From: Elusimicrobiota bacterium
GTDB taxonomy: Bacteria > Elusimicrobiota > Elusimicrobia > UBA1565 > UBA9628
Length of the DNA: 64,000 nt
Assembly (NCBI GenBank): GCA_016209035.1
Contig: JACQWX010000066.1
Location: 20,180-84,179, forward strand
Reading direction: 5' to 3'
Numbering within the stretch: the first letter of the stretch is position 1; the number at the start of each line of letters is the position of its first letter. The notes beneath the pieces are model-generated. The model saw nothing but the letters and a program-made list of their open reading frames with translations, was not told the DNA's origin and did no database searches. Shown here piece after piece: positions 50,019 to 58,714 of the stretch. The translations under genes were made by a program, and so were the position numbers.

Positions 50019-50031
50019 TCCAAAGATACCC

Positions 50032-52935
50032 ATGCGATTTCGCGCGTTGTTGAGGAAGGCCCTCTGCGTCGCAACCGCGTGCGCCCTGCTCGCTCAGGAG
50101 GCCGGCGCCGCGACCGTGACCGTTTCCAATGCCTTGGATGATGGCAGCGCCGGAAGCCTCCGGGTCGTCCTGGGCGCCGCTGCCGCGGGCGACACCGTCT
50201 CCTGGGCGGGCAACGGCAGCGCAGGGACGATCAACATCCTCGCGACCGATCTGCCGAGCGTCCCCGCGACCACGACCCTCGATGTGACCAACGCCAAAGA
50301 CGGCGGCGGTGCGGCGGCCTCGGTGACGATCGCGGGGGCGTTCAACCTCCCCCTGGGGGGGGGCGTGACCTTCCTGAACGGCGGGGCGAACGACTGGACC
50401 ATATCCTCCTTCATCTCCGGAACGGGGTCCCTGACCAAGGCCGGGGCAGGCACCCTGGTCCTTTCCACCAGGGACAACACCTACTCCGGGGGGACCTTGC
50501 TCAACGCCGGGACCTTGAGCGTGGACAGCGACGCGAGGCTCGGCGCGGCCGCCGGCTTGCTCACCTTCGACGGAGGAACACTCAAGACCACCGGCGCAGG
50601 CGTCGCCTCGGGCCGCTCCCTGACGCTCAACTCGGGCGGAGGCGCCATCGAGGTCGACGGGGGCGGGAACACCGCGGCCTTCTCGGGCTCCATCTACGGG
50701 CCGGGCAGCCTCACCAAGAAGGGCGGCGGCACCCTCGCCCTGACGGGGTCGAGCTACTACAGCGGAGGAACCACGCTCGATGCGGGGACTCTGAGCGTCA
50801 ACAGCGATGCCGCCCTGGGCTACGGCGGCGGGGCGCTGACCTTCAACGGGGGCACGCTCAAGACCGCCGCGGGCATCGGCTCCCTGCGCGGCGTGACGCT
50901 CAACGCCGGCGGAGGCGTCGTCGACACCGCCGGGTTCGATTCGGTGCTCTGGGGCGACATCGGCGGCGCGGGCAAGCTGACGAAGAACGGGGCCGGCATC
51001 CTCTACCTCAGGGGGTACAACACCTATTCCGGCGGCACCCTGCTCAAGGCCGGGACCGTCAACATCATCGCCGACGACTGCCTGGGCGCCGCCTCCGGCC
51101 CGGTCACCTTCGACGGCGGCACCCTGCAGACCGTGGTGGGCATGACCTTGTCCCGCAACATGGCGCTCGAGGATGAGGGAGGCACCATCAACGTCTATGA
51201 CAAGGTCCTGACGCTCACGGGCGTCATCAGCGGGGCGAATGGGGGCGCGTTCACCAAGGCCGGGGAGGGGACGCTCGTGCTCGTCGGCGCCGGCACCTAC
51301 GACGGGGCCACCAACGCGAACGCCGGCATCCTGGAGCTCGGGGCCGACAACGTGCTGCCTGCCGGCACGGACCTCACGGTGGCCGCCGGAGGGACTCTGG
51401 AGATGGGGGGCCATACCCAGAGCGTGGCCAGCTATACCGGCCCCGGGACTCTGCGGTTGAGGCTCCAGCCGAACGTGAACAACCTCGCGGTCACGGGCGG
51501 CGTGGGAAAAAACGCCACCCTGACCGGCGGGACCCTGGCGGTGAGCATCGCGCCGCAAGCCTTCACGGCAGGGCAGACCTTCACCCCTATCAAGGTCACG
51601 GGCGCCGGCGCCGTGGTGGGGACCTTCGCGCGCATCACCTCGCCGGCCGCGCTCAGCTTCACCCCGACCTATACCGACACCGATGTGACGCTGACCGTGG
51701 GGCTGGTCCCGTTCGCCGACATCGCCGGCACGGGGAACCAGGCCGAGGTGGGGAAAGGCCTCGAACCCCTCCGCGCCAACCCGACCGGGGACGCCGCCAC
51801 GGTGCTAGGCGAGCTCTACACCCTCGACGCGACCCAGCTGCGCTCGGCCCTGGACCAGATCGGCCCGGTTTCCCTGGCGTCCATGGCCGGCGCCGGCGCG
51901 GGGGCGTCGGGCCTGCAGTCCGGGGTCCTGAGCCAGCGCATGGCCGTGTTGGCGGGCGGGGCGCGTGGCGGCGGATCGGCTTCCCACAAGGGCGACGGCC
52001 GCTCGCCCTTTCCTGGTCCGCTCGTGGCCTCCGCGGGTGCTGCCGACGTCGAGATCAACGAGCCCCTCGACGCCGGCTCGGAGGCTTCTTGGGGCCTCTT
52101 CACCTCAGGCGTCTATGCCGACGGCAGGCTCCGGGAGGCCTATGGCGGCTCGGGCCTCCAGCCCGGCTACGCCTTCAACAGCGCCGGCGTCATCGTGGGC
52201 GCGGACCGCGTTGTCAGCGACCATCTCGCGGCCGGACTGTCGGCCGGGTATGTCCGGGGCCACGCTTCCATCTACGCTCCGGGCAGCGGCACGGTGGACA
52301 GCCACAGCGCGCGTTTCGGAGGCTACGCCACGGCCTTCAGCGAACGCGCTCACGCGAACCTCTACCTCGGAGGCGCCCTGGACCTCTTCTCCACCAATCG
52401 AGACATCGTCGTCGGAAGCCTCAAGAGGACGGCGACCGCCGACCCTGTGGCCGGGGAGTTCAACGCGGACGCCGGCGTGGGCTACGACTTCAGGCCGACC
52501 CCGTGGGGGACCTTCTCGCCGTTCGCGGGCCTGAGCTACGACCGGCTGATGATCGGCTCCTTCACGGAGGACGGGGCAGGCGACCTGGACCTCGCCGTGG
52601 GAAGGCAGACGGCCGAGACGCTGCGCTCGAGGGTCGGACTGCGCTTGTCGGAGAAGTTCGACGGCGGCTCGTATGTCTTCACGCCGTACGCGAGCGCGGG
52701 CTGGAGGCACGAGCTCCTGAGCCAGAGCCGCCCCATCGAGGCCCGGCTGGCCCGGGGCGCGGGGAACGCCTTCTCAGTGAAGACCGGGGACTACGCGCGC
52801 GACGGGATGCTCCTGGGAGCGGGATTCTCGCTCGATTGGAGCGACCGGCTCTCCGCCAAGTTCGATTACTCCGGCGACTTCCGCTCCCATTTCATGGAGA
52901 ACGTCTTCAACGCCGGCCTGCGGCTGAAGTTCTAG
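50032..52935 (+). CDS. Type V autotransporter with passenger repeats
   Basis: The protein has 967 residues. The signal peptide ends EAGAA. The passenger (about 27-600) is Gly/Thr/Leu-rich with five or so autotransporter-associated repeats of the GTLxLxG...TYSGGTxLxAGTLxV type (TYSGGTLLNAGTLSVD, YYSGGTTLDAGTLSVN, TYSGGTLLKAGTVNI), which build a beta-helix. A linker and autochaperone region follow. The barrel runs from about residue 683 (ASWGLFTSGVYADGRL) to the terminal Phe of LRLKF, the beta-signal for BamA. No protease or lipase motif is seen in the passenger, so an adhesin or surface-layer role is the best guess. Confidence 0.9.
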   Translation: MRFRALLRKALCVATACALLAQEAGAATVTVSNALDDGSAGSLRVVLGAAAAGDTVSWAGNGSAGTINILATDLPSVPATTTLDVTNAKDGGGAAASVTIAGAFNLPLGGGVTFLNGGANDWTISSFISGTGSLTKAGAGTLVLSTRDNTYSGGTLLNAGTLSVDSDARLGAAAGLLTFDGGTLKTTGAGVASGRSLTLNSGGGAIEVDGGGNTAAFSGSIYGPGSLTKKGGGTLALTGSSYYSGGTTLDAGTLSVNSDAALGYGGGALTFNGGTLKTAAGIGSLRGVTLNAGGGVVDTAGFDSVLWGDIGGAGKLTKNGAGILYLRGYNTYSGGTLLKAGTVNIIADDCLGAASGPVTFDGGTLQTVVGMTLSRNMALEDEGGTINVYDKVLTLTGVISGANGGAFTKAGEGTLVLVGAGTYDGATNANAGILELGADNVLPAGTDLTVAAGGTLEMGGHTQSVASYTGPGTLRLRLQPNVNNLAVTGGVGKNATLTGGTLAVSIAPQAFTAGQTFTPIKVTGAGAVVGTFARITSPAALSFTPTYTDTDVTLTVGLVPFADIAGTGNQAEVGKGLEPLRANPTGDAATVLGELYTLDATQLRSALDQIGPVSLASMAGAGAGASGLQSGVLSQRMAVLAGGARGGGSASHKGDGRSPFPGPLVASAGAADVEINEPLDAGSEASWGLFTSGVYADGRLREAYGGSGLQPGYAFNSAGVIVGADRVVSDHLAAGLSAGYVRGHASIYAPGSGTVDSHSARFGGYATAFSERAHANLYLGGALDLFSTNRDIVVGSLKRTATADPVAGEFNADAGVGYDFRPTPWGTFSPFAGLSYDRLMIGSFTEDGAGDLDLAVGRQTAETLRSRVGLRLSEKFDGGSYVFTPYASAGWRHELLSQSRPIEARLARGAGNAFSVKTGDYARDGMLLGAGFSLDWSDRLSAKFDYSGDFRSHFMENVFNAGLRLKF

Positions 52936-53072
52936 GAGCCTGAGCAATTAGTCGGCGCGGGGACGGGTTGTCCACCGACATATCTTAAGAGATGTCGGTG
53001 GATAACTAAGGTCCGCAGCGAGTGGGCCTTGGTGTGCGCGGCGCTTGATCATCGCCTCCAGGACCTCCGGAA
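52936..53072. other. Convergent intergenic gap with 32-bp near-perfect palindrome
   Basis: Between the autotransporter and the AsmA-like gene (both ending here) lies the palindrome at 52971-53002: TCCACCGACATATCTT pairs with AAGAGATGTCGGTGGA with one mismatch. It is probably a bidirectional terminator, though T tracts are short. Nothing else is recognised in the gap. Confidence 0.5.
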
Positions 53073-55511
53073 CTATTTGGGAGATAAGAATTCGATGAGC
53101 TTCTTCGCCGGGTCGAGGAGGGGGCTCAAGACGCTTCCGACGGCGTCGGGCCTGACCTTGGGGTCGTTCAAGGTCCCCGTCACGCTGAACTTGAGCGGCA
53201 GCGGCAGCTTCAGGACCTTGGCCGCGACGTCGAGAGCCAGCCGGTCGCCGTGGAAATCGACCGTGCCTCCCGCTTCGATGGACAAGGTGAGGCTCGAAAG
53301 GCGGCATTCCTTGACCTCCATCACGCCGTCCCGGAAGACGTAGGCGCCCCGGATGGTCGCGAAGGAGACCTCGGTCAGGTCGGGCAGCATGTTGAGGCCG
53401 GGCAGACGCTGGACCTTCTGGATGACGAGCAGGGGCATGAGGAGGACCTTCGCCGCCGTGGACCTCGAGGCTAGGGCGTCGAGGCTCCGGAACCTGCCGG
53501 AGGCCACCGTCACGGTCGAGGCCCCGTTGATCTCGGAGAGGTCCTTGGTCACGTCCTTGAGGTCCCATTCGAGCTTGAGGTCCTTGGCGGAGAAAAAGGG
53601 ATGGGCGACTTCGCCGACCCGGACCTTCCCCTGCAGCGCCATCGGCGGCGGGGGCTTGCGGCCGGGCCGGGACGCAGCGAAGGCTTGCTGAGGCGCCCCG
53701 GCGCTCCCCGTCCCCTGGCCCCTTGGCCCAGGGGGCTTCGGGGACAAGAGTCTCTCCAGGTCGAGGCGCGTCATGTCCGCCTCCAAAGACACCTTGAGCC
53801 CGCGGCCGAGCCCGGTGACGGCGAGGTCCTTGACCGTGACCCGGCCGCCGGCCGCCTCCCCCTCGAGATGCCCGACCATGAGGTCCCGGCCCGCCAGCGT
53901 CCCTCTGCCGGAGAGCCTCGACACTTGGACGCCCTTGAACTGCCCGGAGAGGTCCAGGAGCTCGAAGTCCCCGGACACGGAGGGCGCCTTGAGCGTGCCC
54001 CCGATGCTGAGCGTGCCCTGGACCCTGCCTGAGAGACCGAGCTTCTGCGTCTTCGGGGCGATCCCCGCGACCTGTCCGGCGTCCAGCGAGACCCTGCCCG
54101 CGTGCAGCCTTAGCGTGGTCCGGCCGGAGGCGTCCCTGAGCAGACGCCCGGAGAACTCGACCGTGCTCGGACCCAGCTCGACCGACAGCGAACCGATCTC
54201 GATCTCCCGGTCCGCCACGCGCAGCCGGGCGTTCACGCGCGACGCCGGGAGCGACAGGCCCCGCGGGACCCTCCGCAGGAACTTGACGTCCTCGGACTCG
54301 AAGGCGGGGACATCGAACGCGGCCGAGGCGTCCAGGAATGGCCTGGCCTTGCGCCCGAGTCCCAGTATCCGACCGGAGACCGACATCGACCCCAGGGGAC
54401 TCTCCGCCGAGAAGGAGCGGATATCGAGGTCCTTGCCCTCGAGCCGCACGGCCCCCTCGACCCGAGTCTCCGGCAGGCGGGGGAATCCCTCCGGCAGGCG
54501 CGCCAGCCGGGCCAGCATGCTGGCGCCTGCCGGAGGAACCGTTGCGGAGAGCCGCATGGCCAAGGCCTTCTTCCTTCTGCCTTCCTCGACTTTCCGGCCG
54601 GGCTCCACCGCGATGTCGAGCTTGGCGCGGCCTAGCCCCCTGCCTTCCTTCGACAGGACGGCGTCGATGCGGAACAACGGCAGCTTGAACCTTCGGATCG
54701 TGCCCGAGGCGGCCGCGTCGATCCCCCAGACCTGGGTCCGGAAGACCGAGACCTCGGCGGACATCTTCTCAGGGTCCAAGGCCGCCAGGTCCAGCGTCCC
54801 CGATGCCATGACGTCCCCTTCCAGCGTGGCCGCCGGCAGGCCGCTTTCCAGTTTTGATCGAGGCGGCACGCCCGCGCCAGAAACGCCGGGCGCGGGCAGG
54901 ATCCACTTGGCGTGCATGGAGACATCGACCGGGAACGGCCCGTTGACCGCGAACCCAGAGGCCCCGACGTCGATGCCGGAGATGTCCCAACCCTTCTTCT
55001 TGCGGGCGTTGTGGTAGGTGAACCTGCCGTTCGACACCTCGACATAGCGCACGTCGAGATCGATCGGCCTGCGCCCGGCTCCGGTCTTGCGAGGACGCTT
55101 CTTGCGCGTGGCGCTCCCGGGGAGATTGAGCGTCCCGTCCATCCTCCTCTCGAGGTGGAAACGCGCGTCGTGGAGCGAGACGGCCTCGGCCACGACGCGC
55201 TTCTGCAGGAGCGGCAGCCACCGAAGCCTCAGCCGCGCGGTCCCGGCCGCCGCGAAGGTCCCCTCCTCGAAGCCGCCCTCCTCGGAGACCTCCAGCCCCT
55301 CCACGGCGAGCCCGACCACCAGCCCCAGGGAGACGCCGGAGAGCCGCACGTCGCGGTCCAGGGCCTTCTCCAGGTGGGCGACCACCATCTCGCGCAGGCG
55401 CTCGGGCGGCAGCAGGCCCTTGAGGACGAAGGCCATGCAGGCCGAGAGCGCGGCGACGATGACGGCCGCAAGAAGGACCGCCTTGAGGAGGACTCCTGCG
55501 CGATGGGGCAT
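53073..55511 (-). CDS. AsmA-like envelope lipid-homeostasis protein
   Basis: The protein has 812 residues from ATG 55511 (MPHRAGVLLKAV). One N-terminal membrane helix is followed by LPPERLREMVVAHLEKALDRDVRLSGVSLGLVVGLAVEGLEV, the AsmA N-terminal pattern. The rest is long beta-strand sequence with repeated GxL/GxV strands. The C-terminal part contains LSGRVQGTLSIGGTLKAPSVSGDFELLDLSGQF and NDPKVRPDAV, typical of the AsmA/TamB/YhdP superfamily that forms lipid-conducting grooves between the membranes. In a hopanoid producer it may carry lipids to the outer membrane; this is inference. It is divergent from the protease gene. Confidence 0.75.
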   Translation of the reverse strand: MPHRAGVLLKAVLLAAVIVAALSACMAFVLKGLLPPERLREMVVAHLEKALDRDVRLSGVSLGLVVGLAVEGLEVSEEGGFEEGTFAAAGTARLRLRWLPLLQKRVVAEAVSLHDARFHLERRMDGTLNLPGSATRKKRPRKTGAGRRPIDLDVRYVEVSNGRFTYHNARKKKGWDISGIDVGASGFAVNGPFPVDVSMHAKWILPAPGVSGAGVPPRSKLESGLPAATLEGDVMASGTLDLAALDPEKMSAEVSVFRTQVWGIDAAASGTIRRFKLPLFRIDAVLSKEGRGLGRAKLDIAVEPGRKVEEGRRKKALAMRLSATVPPAGASMLARLARLPEGFPRLPETRVEGAVRLEGKDLDIRSFSAESPLGSMSVSGRILGLGRKARPFLDASAAFDVPAFESEDVKFLRRVPRGLSLPASRVNARLRVADREIEIGSLSVELGPSTVEFSGRLLRDASGRTTLRLHAGRVSLDAGQVAGIAPKTQKLGLSGRVQGTLSIGGTLKAPSVSGDFELLDLSGQFKGVQVSRLSGRGTLAGRDLMVGHLEGEAAGGRVTVKDLAVTGLGRGLKVSLEADMTRLDLERLLSPKPPGPRGQGTGSAGAPQQAFAASRPGRKPPPPMALQGKVRVGEVAHPFFSAKDLKLEWDLKDVTKDLSEINGASTVTVASGRFRSLDALASRSTAAKVLLMPLLVIQKVQRLPGLNMLPDLTEVSFATIRGAYVFRDGVMEVKECRLSSLTLSIEAGGTVDFHGDRLALDVAAKVLKLPLPLKFSVTGTLNDPKVRPDAVGSVLSPLLDPAKKLIEFLSPK

Positions 55512-55557
55512 GTCCCGACTATGAAACAGAATTACGTGGCGATGGGGCAAGTGTTCA

Positions 55558-55586
55558 TTGACAAACCCGCGCATCTCTGCTTGAAT
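55558..55586 (+). promoter_or_regulatory. Promoter of the trypsin-like protease operon (TTGACA-N17-TTGAAT)
   Basis: Perfect TTGACA (55558-55563), a 17-nt spacer and TTGAAT (55581-55586). The ATG is 5 nt after the -10, so a leaderless message is predicted. Confidence 0.5.
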
Positions 55587-55591
55587 GAGAC

Positions 55592-57358
55592 ATGGCCAAG
55601 AAGATCCTTTGCGTCGTCGTCGTCTTATCCCTGTCGGCGGGGGCTGCCTTCGCAGCCTACGCCAACCCCAAGAAGACCAAGCCCAAGACCGGCCTGGCCG
55701 GGCTCCTGTCCAGGATCTCCGCCTACATGAACTCCGACCCGGTGGTCCGTTCCAGGGTCACGGCCGTGGCCGCGGTCCGAGGCGGCATCCCCACGGACCA
55801 GGGCGAGGACCTCGACCAGAGGCTCCTGGACCGCGTGGCCTACCTGCGCGACCGGGTCCTCGCGGCTGCGGACCCTCGCGAGGAGGCTGCCTTGAGGAGA
55901 GTCTACCAGGCCCTCTCCGTGTCCCAGCTCGTGCAAGCCATGGAACTGCCCTTGGAGCCCGACATGCGCGCCGAGGCCAAGGCGGCCCTCAAGGCATGGT
56001 CGCAGCTCAAGCATGCCCCGCCGCTTCCCCCTTCCCTCAAGGAATACCTCGGGAGCCTCCCGGACCAGCCCGGCGACAAGGACTTCGTGGCCGCGGGTTG
56101 GGCGCGCTACTGCAGGGAGCTCACCGCGACGATGGCCCCGGGCAAGACGGTCGATGCCTCCGGCCGCGTCCCCCATCGAGACACCGCCAACCTCGACGAG
56201 GCCCTGCAGGGCCTGAGGAGGACCTGGACGGAGAGGGCCGTGACCGAGGCGGACGCGGCCAAGGCTCATTTCCTGGCAGGGTTCACCTATTCCGAGCTCG
56301 CCCGCTCTCAGCTGAAAGGAGTGGCCGCCCCGCCCCCGGACGCGACGGTCCGGAGGCCCCTCCCCGCCGACGAGACCCCTGGGCCGGCCGCGCGGCCGTC
56401 CAAGAAGGTCGCCGCTCCGGTCGCGGCTCCGGACGAGACCGAGAGCCGGTTCAACCCCCGCTTCGTCTACTCGAAGGCGGCCAAGTCGGTCGTGCTCATC
56501 ATCTGCGCCGCCGAGGACGGGAACGGCGAGCTGGGCTCGGGGAGCTTCATCGATGCCTCAGGCGGGGTCCTCACCAACGCCCATGTGGTCATCCGGGACT
56601 CCACCCGCAAGCCCTGGCCGAACATCCGGGTCTACCTCAAGCCCGCCAAGCTGACGGGCGACAACACCGTGGACCTCTCCTCCCCCGTCAACGCCGAGGT
56701 CTCATCCTATGACAGCGCCTTGGACCTGGCCCTGCTCAAGCTCGACCGCGCCCCGGCGGACGTCTCCCCGCTGGAGCTCGCCGACCCTGAGAGCGTCGAG
56801 ATCGGCGACAAGGTCGCGGCCATCGGCCACCCCGAGCAGGGAGGATTGTGGACCTTGACCACCGGCGTGGTGAGCAGCCTCATCGCGGACATCGGCAACG
56901 TCAAGGGCAAGAGCGTCTTCCAGACCGACGCCTCCATCAACCGCGGCAACTCCGGCGGGCCGCTCCTCAACTCTTCCGGCGACATCGTGGGAGTGAACAC
57001 CCTGATGTCCCGCAAGGCCGCCGACGGCCTCGCCATCACCTCGGTCAACTTCGCGGTCAAAGCGGACGTCGCGAGACGCTGGATGGCCAAGTCCGGGACC
57101 AAGGTGGCCTTCGCCGCGCCTCCGCCCGCCGGCCAGAGCGCCGCGGCGCCGCCTCCCGTGGCCGCGAGCGTCCCGCCGGTCAAGCTCATCGAGACCTCCG
57201 CCGGCGCGGGCGCGAAGAAGGTCGCCAAGGAGGTGGTGTCGGAGAGCAAGCCTTTCAGCCGCGAGGACGTCATCGCGCAGGCCATCAAGGAGATGGAGGA
57301 CCTCGAGAGCGAGATGCGCGGGGAGGTCGACAAGAGGAGGAGCAACCTGAACCCATGA
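55592..57358 (+). CDS. Secreted trypsin-like (DegP-type) serine protease with novel N-terminal region
   Basis: The protein has 588 residues. The signal peptide ends AFAAYA. Residues 30-270 are helical and match no family I know. The protease domain (about 290-500) has the triad H in LTNAHVV (~330), D in SALDLALLKLD (~377) and S in NRGNSGGPLLN (~452), with AIGHPEQGG in between. PDZ domains are missing. Instead there are an Ala/Pro-rich linker and a charged coiled tail (QAIKEMEDLESEMRGEVDKRR). It acts in the periplasm or outside. It overlaps the NlpC/P60 gene by ATGA, so the two wall- or envelope-processing enzymes are made together. Confidence 0.85.
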   Translation: MAKKILCVVVVLSLSAGAAFAAYANPKKTKPKTGLAGLLSRISAYMNSDPVVRSRVTAVAAVRGGIPTDQGEDLDQRLLDRVAYLRDRVLAAADPREEAALRRVYQALSVSQLVQAMELPLEPDMRAEAKAALKAWSQLKHAPPLPPSLKEYLGSLPDQPGDKDFVAAGWARYCRELTATMAPGKTVDASGRVPHRDTANLDEALQGLRRTWTERAVTEADAAKAHFLAGFTYSELARSQLKGVAAPPPDATVRRPLPADETPGPAARPSKKVAAPVAAPDETESRFNPRFVYSKAAKSVVLIICAAEDGNGELGSGSFIDASGGVLTNAHVVIRDSTRKPWPNIRVYLKPAKLTGDNTVDLSSPVNAEVSSYDSALDLALLKLDRAPADVSPLELADPESVEIGDKVAAIGHPEQGGLWTLTTGVVSSLIADIGNVKGKSVFQTDASINRGNSGGPLLNSSGDIVGVNTLMSRKAADGLAITSVNFAVKADVARRWMAKSGTKVAFAAPPPAGQSAAAPPPVAASVPPVKLIETSAGAGAKKVAKEVVSESKPFSREDVIAQAIKEMEDLESEMRGEVDKRRSNLNP

Positions 57359-58701
57359 ACCGACTTCTGCTGCTCGCCGCCCTTCTCGCCGCGCCGGCGG
57401 CCGCCAACGCCAGTCCTGAGGGCGGCCGCGACGCTCGGCCTCCGGCCTCGACCGCGCCGGCGGCCGCCCAGGCCGCCCGGCAGAACGTGCTCGAGTACCT
57501 CGACGCCGAGGTGAGGAAGGACCCGGGCATCACGGCCATGGACCGGGCCGCTCTGCTCTCCGCCATCGAAGGCCGCTTCGCCGCCTACGCCCTGGAAGTC
57601 GTGAGGGACCGGAAGCTCGACGGGGCGAACGTCGTGCTGCGCATGATCGTGGAGGGGACCTTCGACAACGCCTCCCCTGAACGGATCGCCGACGTGTCCT
57701 TCGCCGCCTACCAGGCCATCAGCCGCGGCGCTCCCCCCGACGTGGTGGAGGGCATCGCTCTCTACGGCTACAGGAAGAAGATCCATTGGGAGACGATCAG
57801 CCTTTGGGCCAACGGCTACAACGAGATGTCTCAGCGCGGGATTCCGGGCGACGTGGCCGCCGACCTCGTGGCAAACGGGGTGGACCGGGGATGGGACGAC
57901 TACGCCTTCACCACCATGAAGAGGTCCCTGATCGACGCCAAGAGAGCCGGGTTCGACGCGAAGGACTACGCCACCTACCTCTTCGGCCACATGGTCCAGG
58001 GCAAGTCCAAGCCGGGAGAACTCTCGGCCAGGGCCATGACCTATTTCCGGGAGCTCGCGAGAGCCAAGGCCAAGCCCGACCTGCCCCCTTACGAAGGGGT
58101 CTTCACGAAAAAGCCCGAGCCTCCGGCGCGCTACGAGGTCCAGCCTCCGACCGTCGAGGAGCCCAAGGCGCAGGTCCGCTTCGACACGGTGGAGGAGCCG
58201 GCAGGTCCTCCGGCGCCCAAGGAGCCGCCGCCCAAGGTCCGGTTCGACGCCATCGAGACCGCGCCGCCGGCCGCCACGCCCGAGCCCCCGAAGCTCACTC
58301 CGCGCGAATTGGGCATCGTCATGTCCCGACTCTGGCCAGGGATCGAGAAATCCTCCAAGTCCTACCTGGGGACCCCCTATGTCTGGGGCGGGACCACGCA
58401 CAAGGGCATCGACTGCTCCGCGCTCACGCGAAACTCCTACCGGGAGAACGAGGTGGGCATCCCCCGAGTCAGCCGCGACCAGTACAAGGTCGGCGACAAG
58501 GTCGACTCGAAGGAACTGCGCGAAGGGGACCTCGTGTTCTTCAACACCAGGGGCGTGGGCGTCTCCCATGTCGCCATGATGGTCGACCCGAAGAACAACA
58601 AGTTCATCCACGCCTCATCCTCGCGCGGGGTCATCATCGACGACCTGAGCAAGAACTGGTTCAAGACGCGCTATCTGGGCGCCCGCCGCATCGTTCCCTG
58701 A
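57355..58701 (+). CDS. NlpC/P60 peptidoglycan hydrolase
   Basis: The protein has 448 residues from ATG 57355. The signal peptide ends AAANA, immediately followed by residues encoded by the 58-bp dispersed repeat. Residues 45-250 are helical, of unknown fold (YGYRKKIHWETISLWANGYNEMSQRGIPG). A Pro-rich linker with repeated VRFDTVEEP/VRFDAIET motifs leads to the NlpC/P60 domain (about 325-448): LGTPYVWGGTTHKGIDCSALT (catalytic Cys ~352), VSHVAMMVD (His ~403) and FIHASS. It cuts gamma-D-Glu-meso-DAP-type bonds in wall peptides. It is co-translated with the protease upstream. Confidence 0.88.
   Translation: MNRLLLLAALLAAPAAANASPEGGRDARPPASTAPAAAQAARQNVLEYLDAEVRKDPGITAMDRAALLSAIEGRFAAYALEVVRDRKLDGANVVLRMIVEGTFDNASPERIADVSFAAYQAISRGAPPDVVEGIALYGYRKKIHWETISLWANGYNEMSQRGIPGDVAADLVANGVDRGWDDYAFTTMKRSLIDAKRAGFDAKDYATYLFGHMVQGKSKPGELSARAMTYFRELARAKAKPDLPPYEGVFTKKPEPPARYEVQPPTVEEPKAQVRFDTVEEPAGPPAPKEPPPKVRFDAIETAPPAATPEPPKLTPRELGIVMSRLWPGIEKSSKSYLGTPYVWGGTTHKGIDCSALTRNSYRENEVGIPRVSRDQYKVGDKVDSKELREGDLVFFNTRGVGVSHVAMMVDPKNNKFIHASSSRGVIIDDLSKNWFKTRYLGARRIVP
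57401..57458 (+). repeat. 58-bp dispersed repeat, copy B
   Basis: It matches the reverse complement of 34337-34394 with two mismatches. It encodes the first residues after the signal peptide of the NlpC/P60 protein. Confidence 0.7.
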
Positions 58702-58714
58702 GTTTTCCCCATTC

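Noticed and set aside
49156-51558. 800-aa minus-strand ORF
   Set aside because: Antisense to the POT transporter and autotransporter; no recognisable domain.
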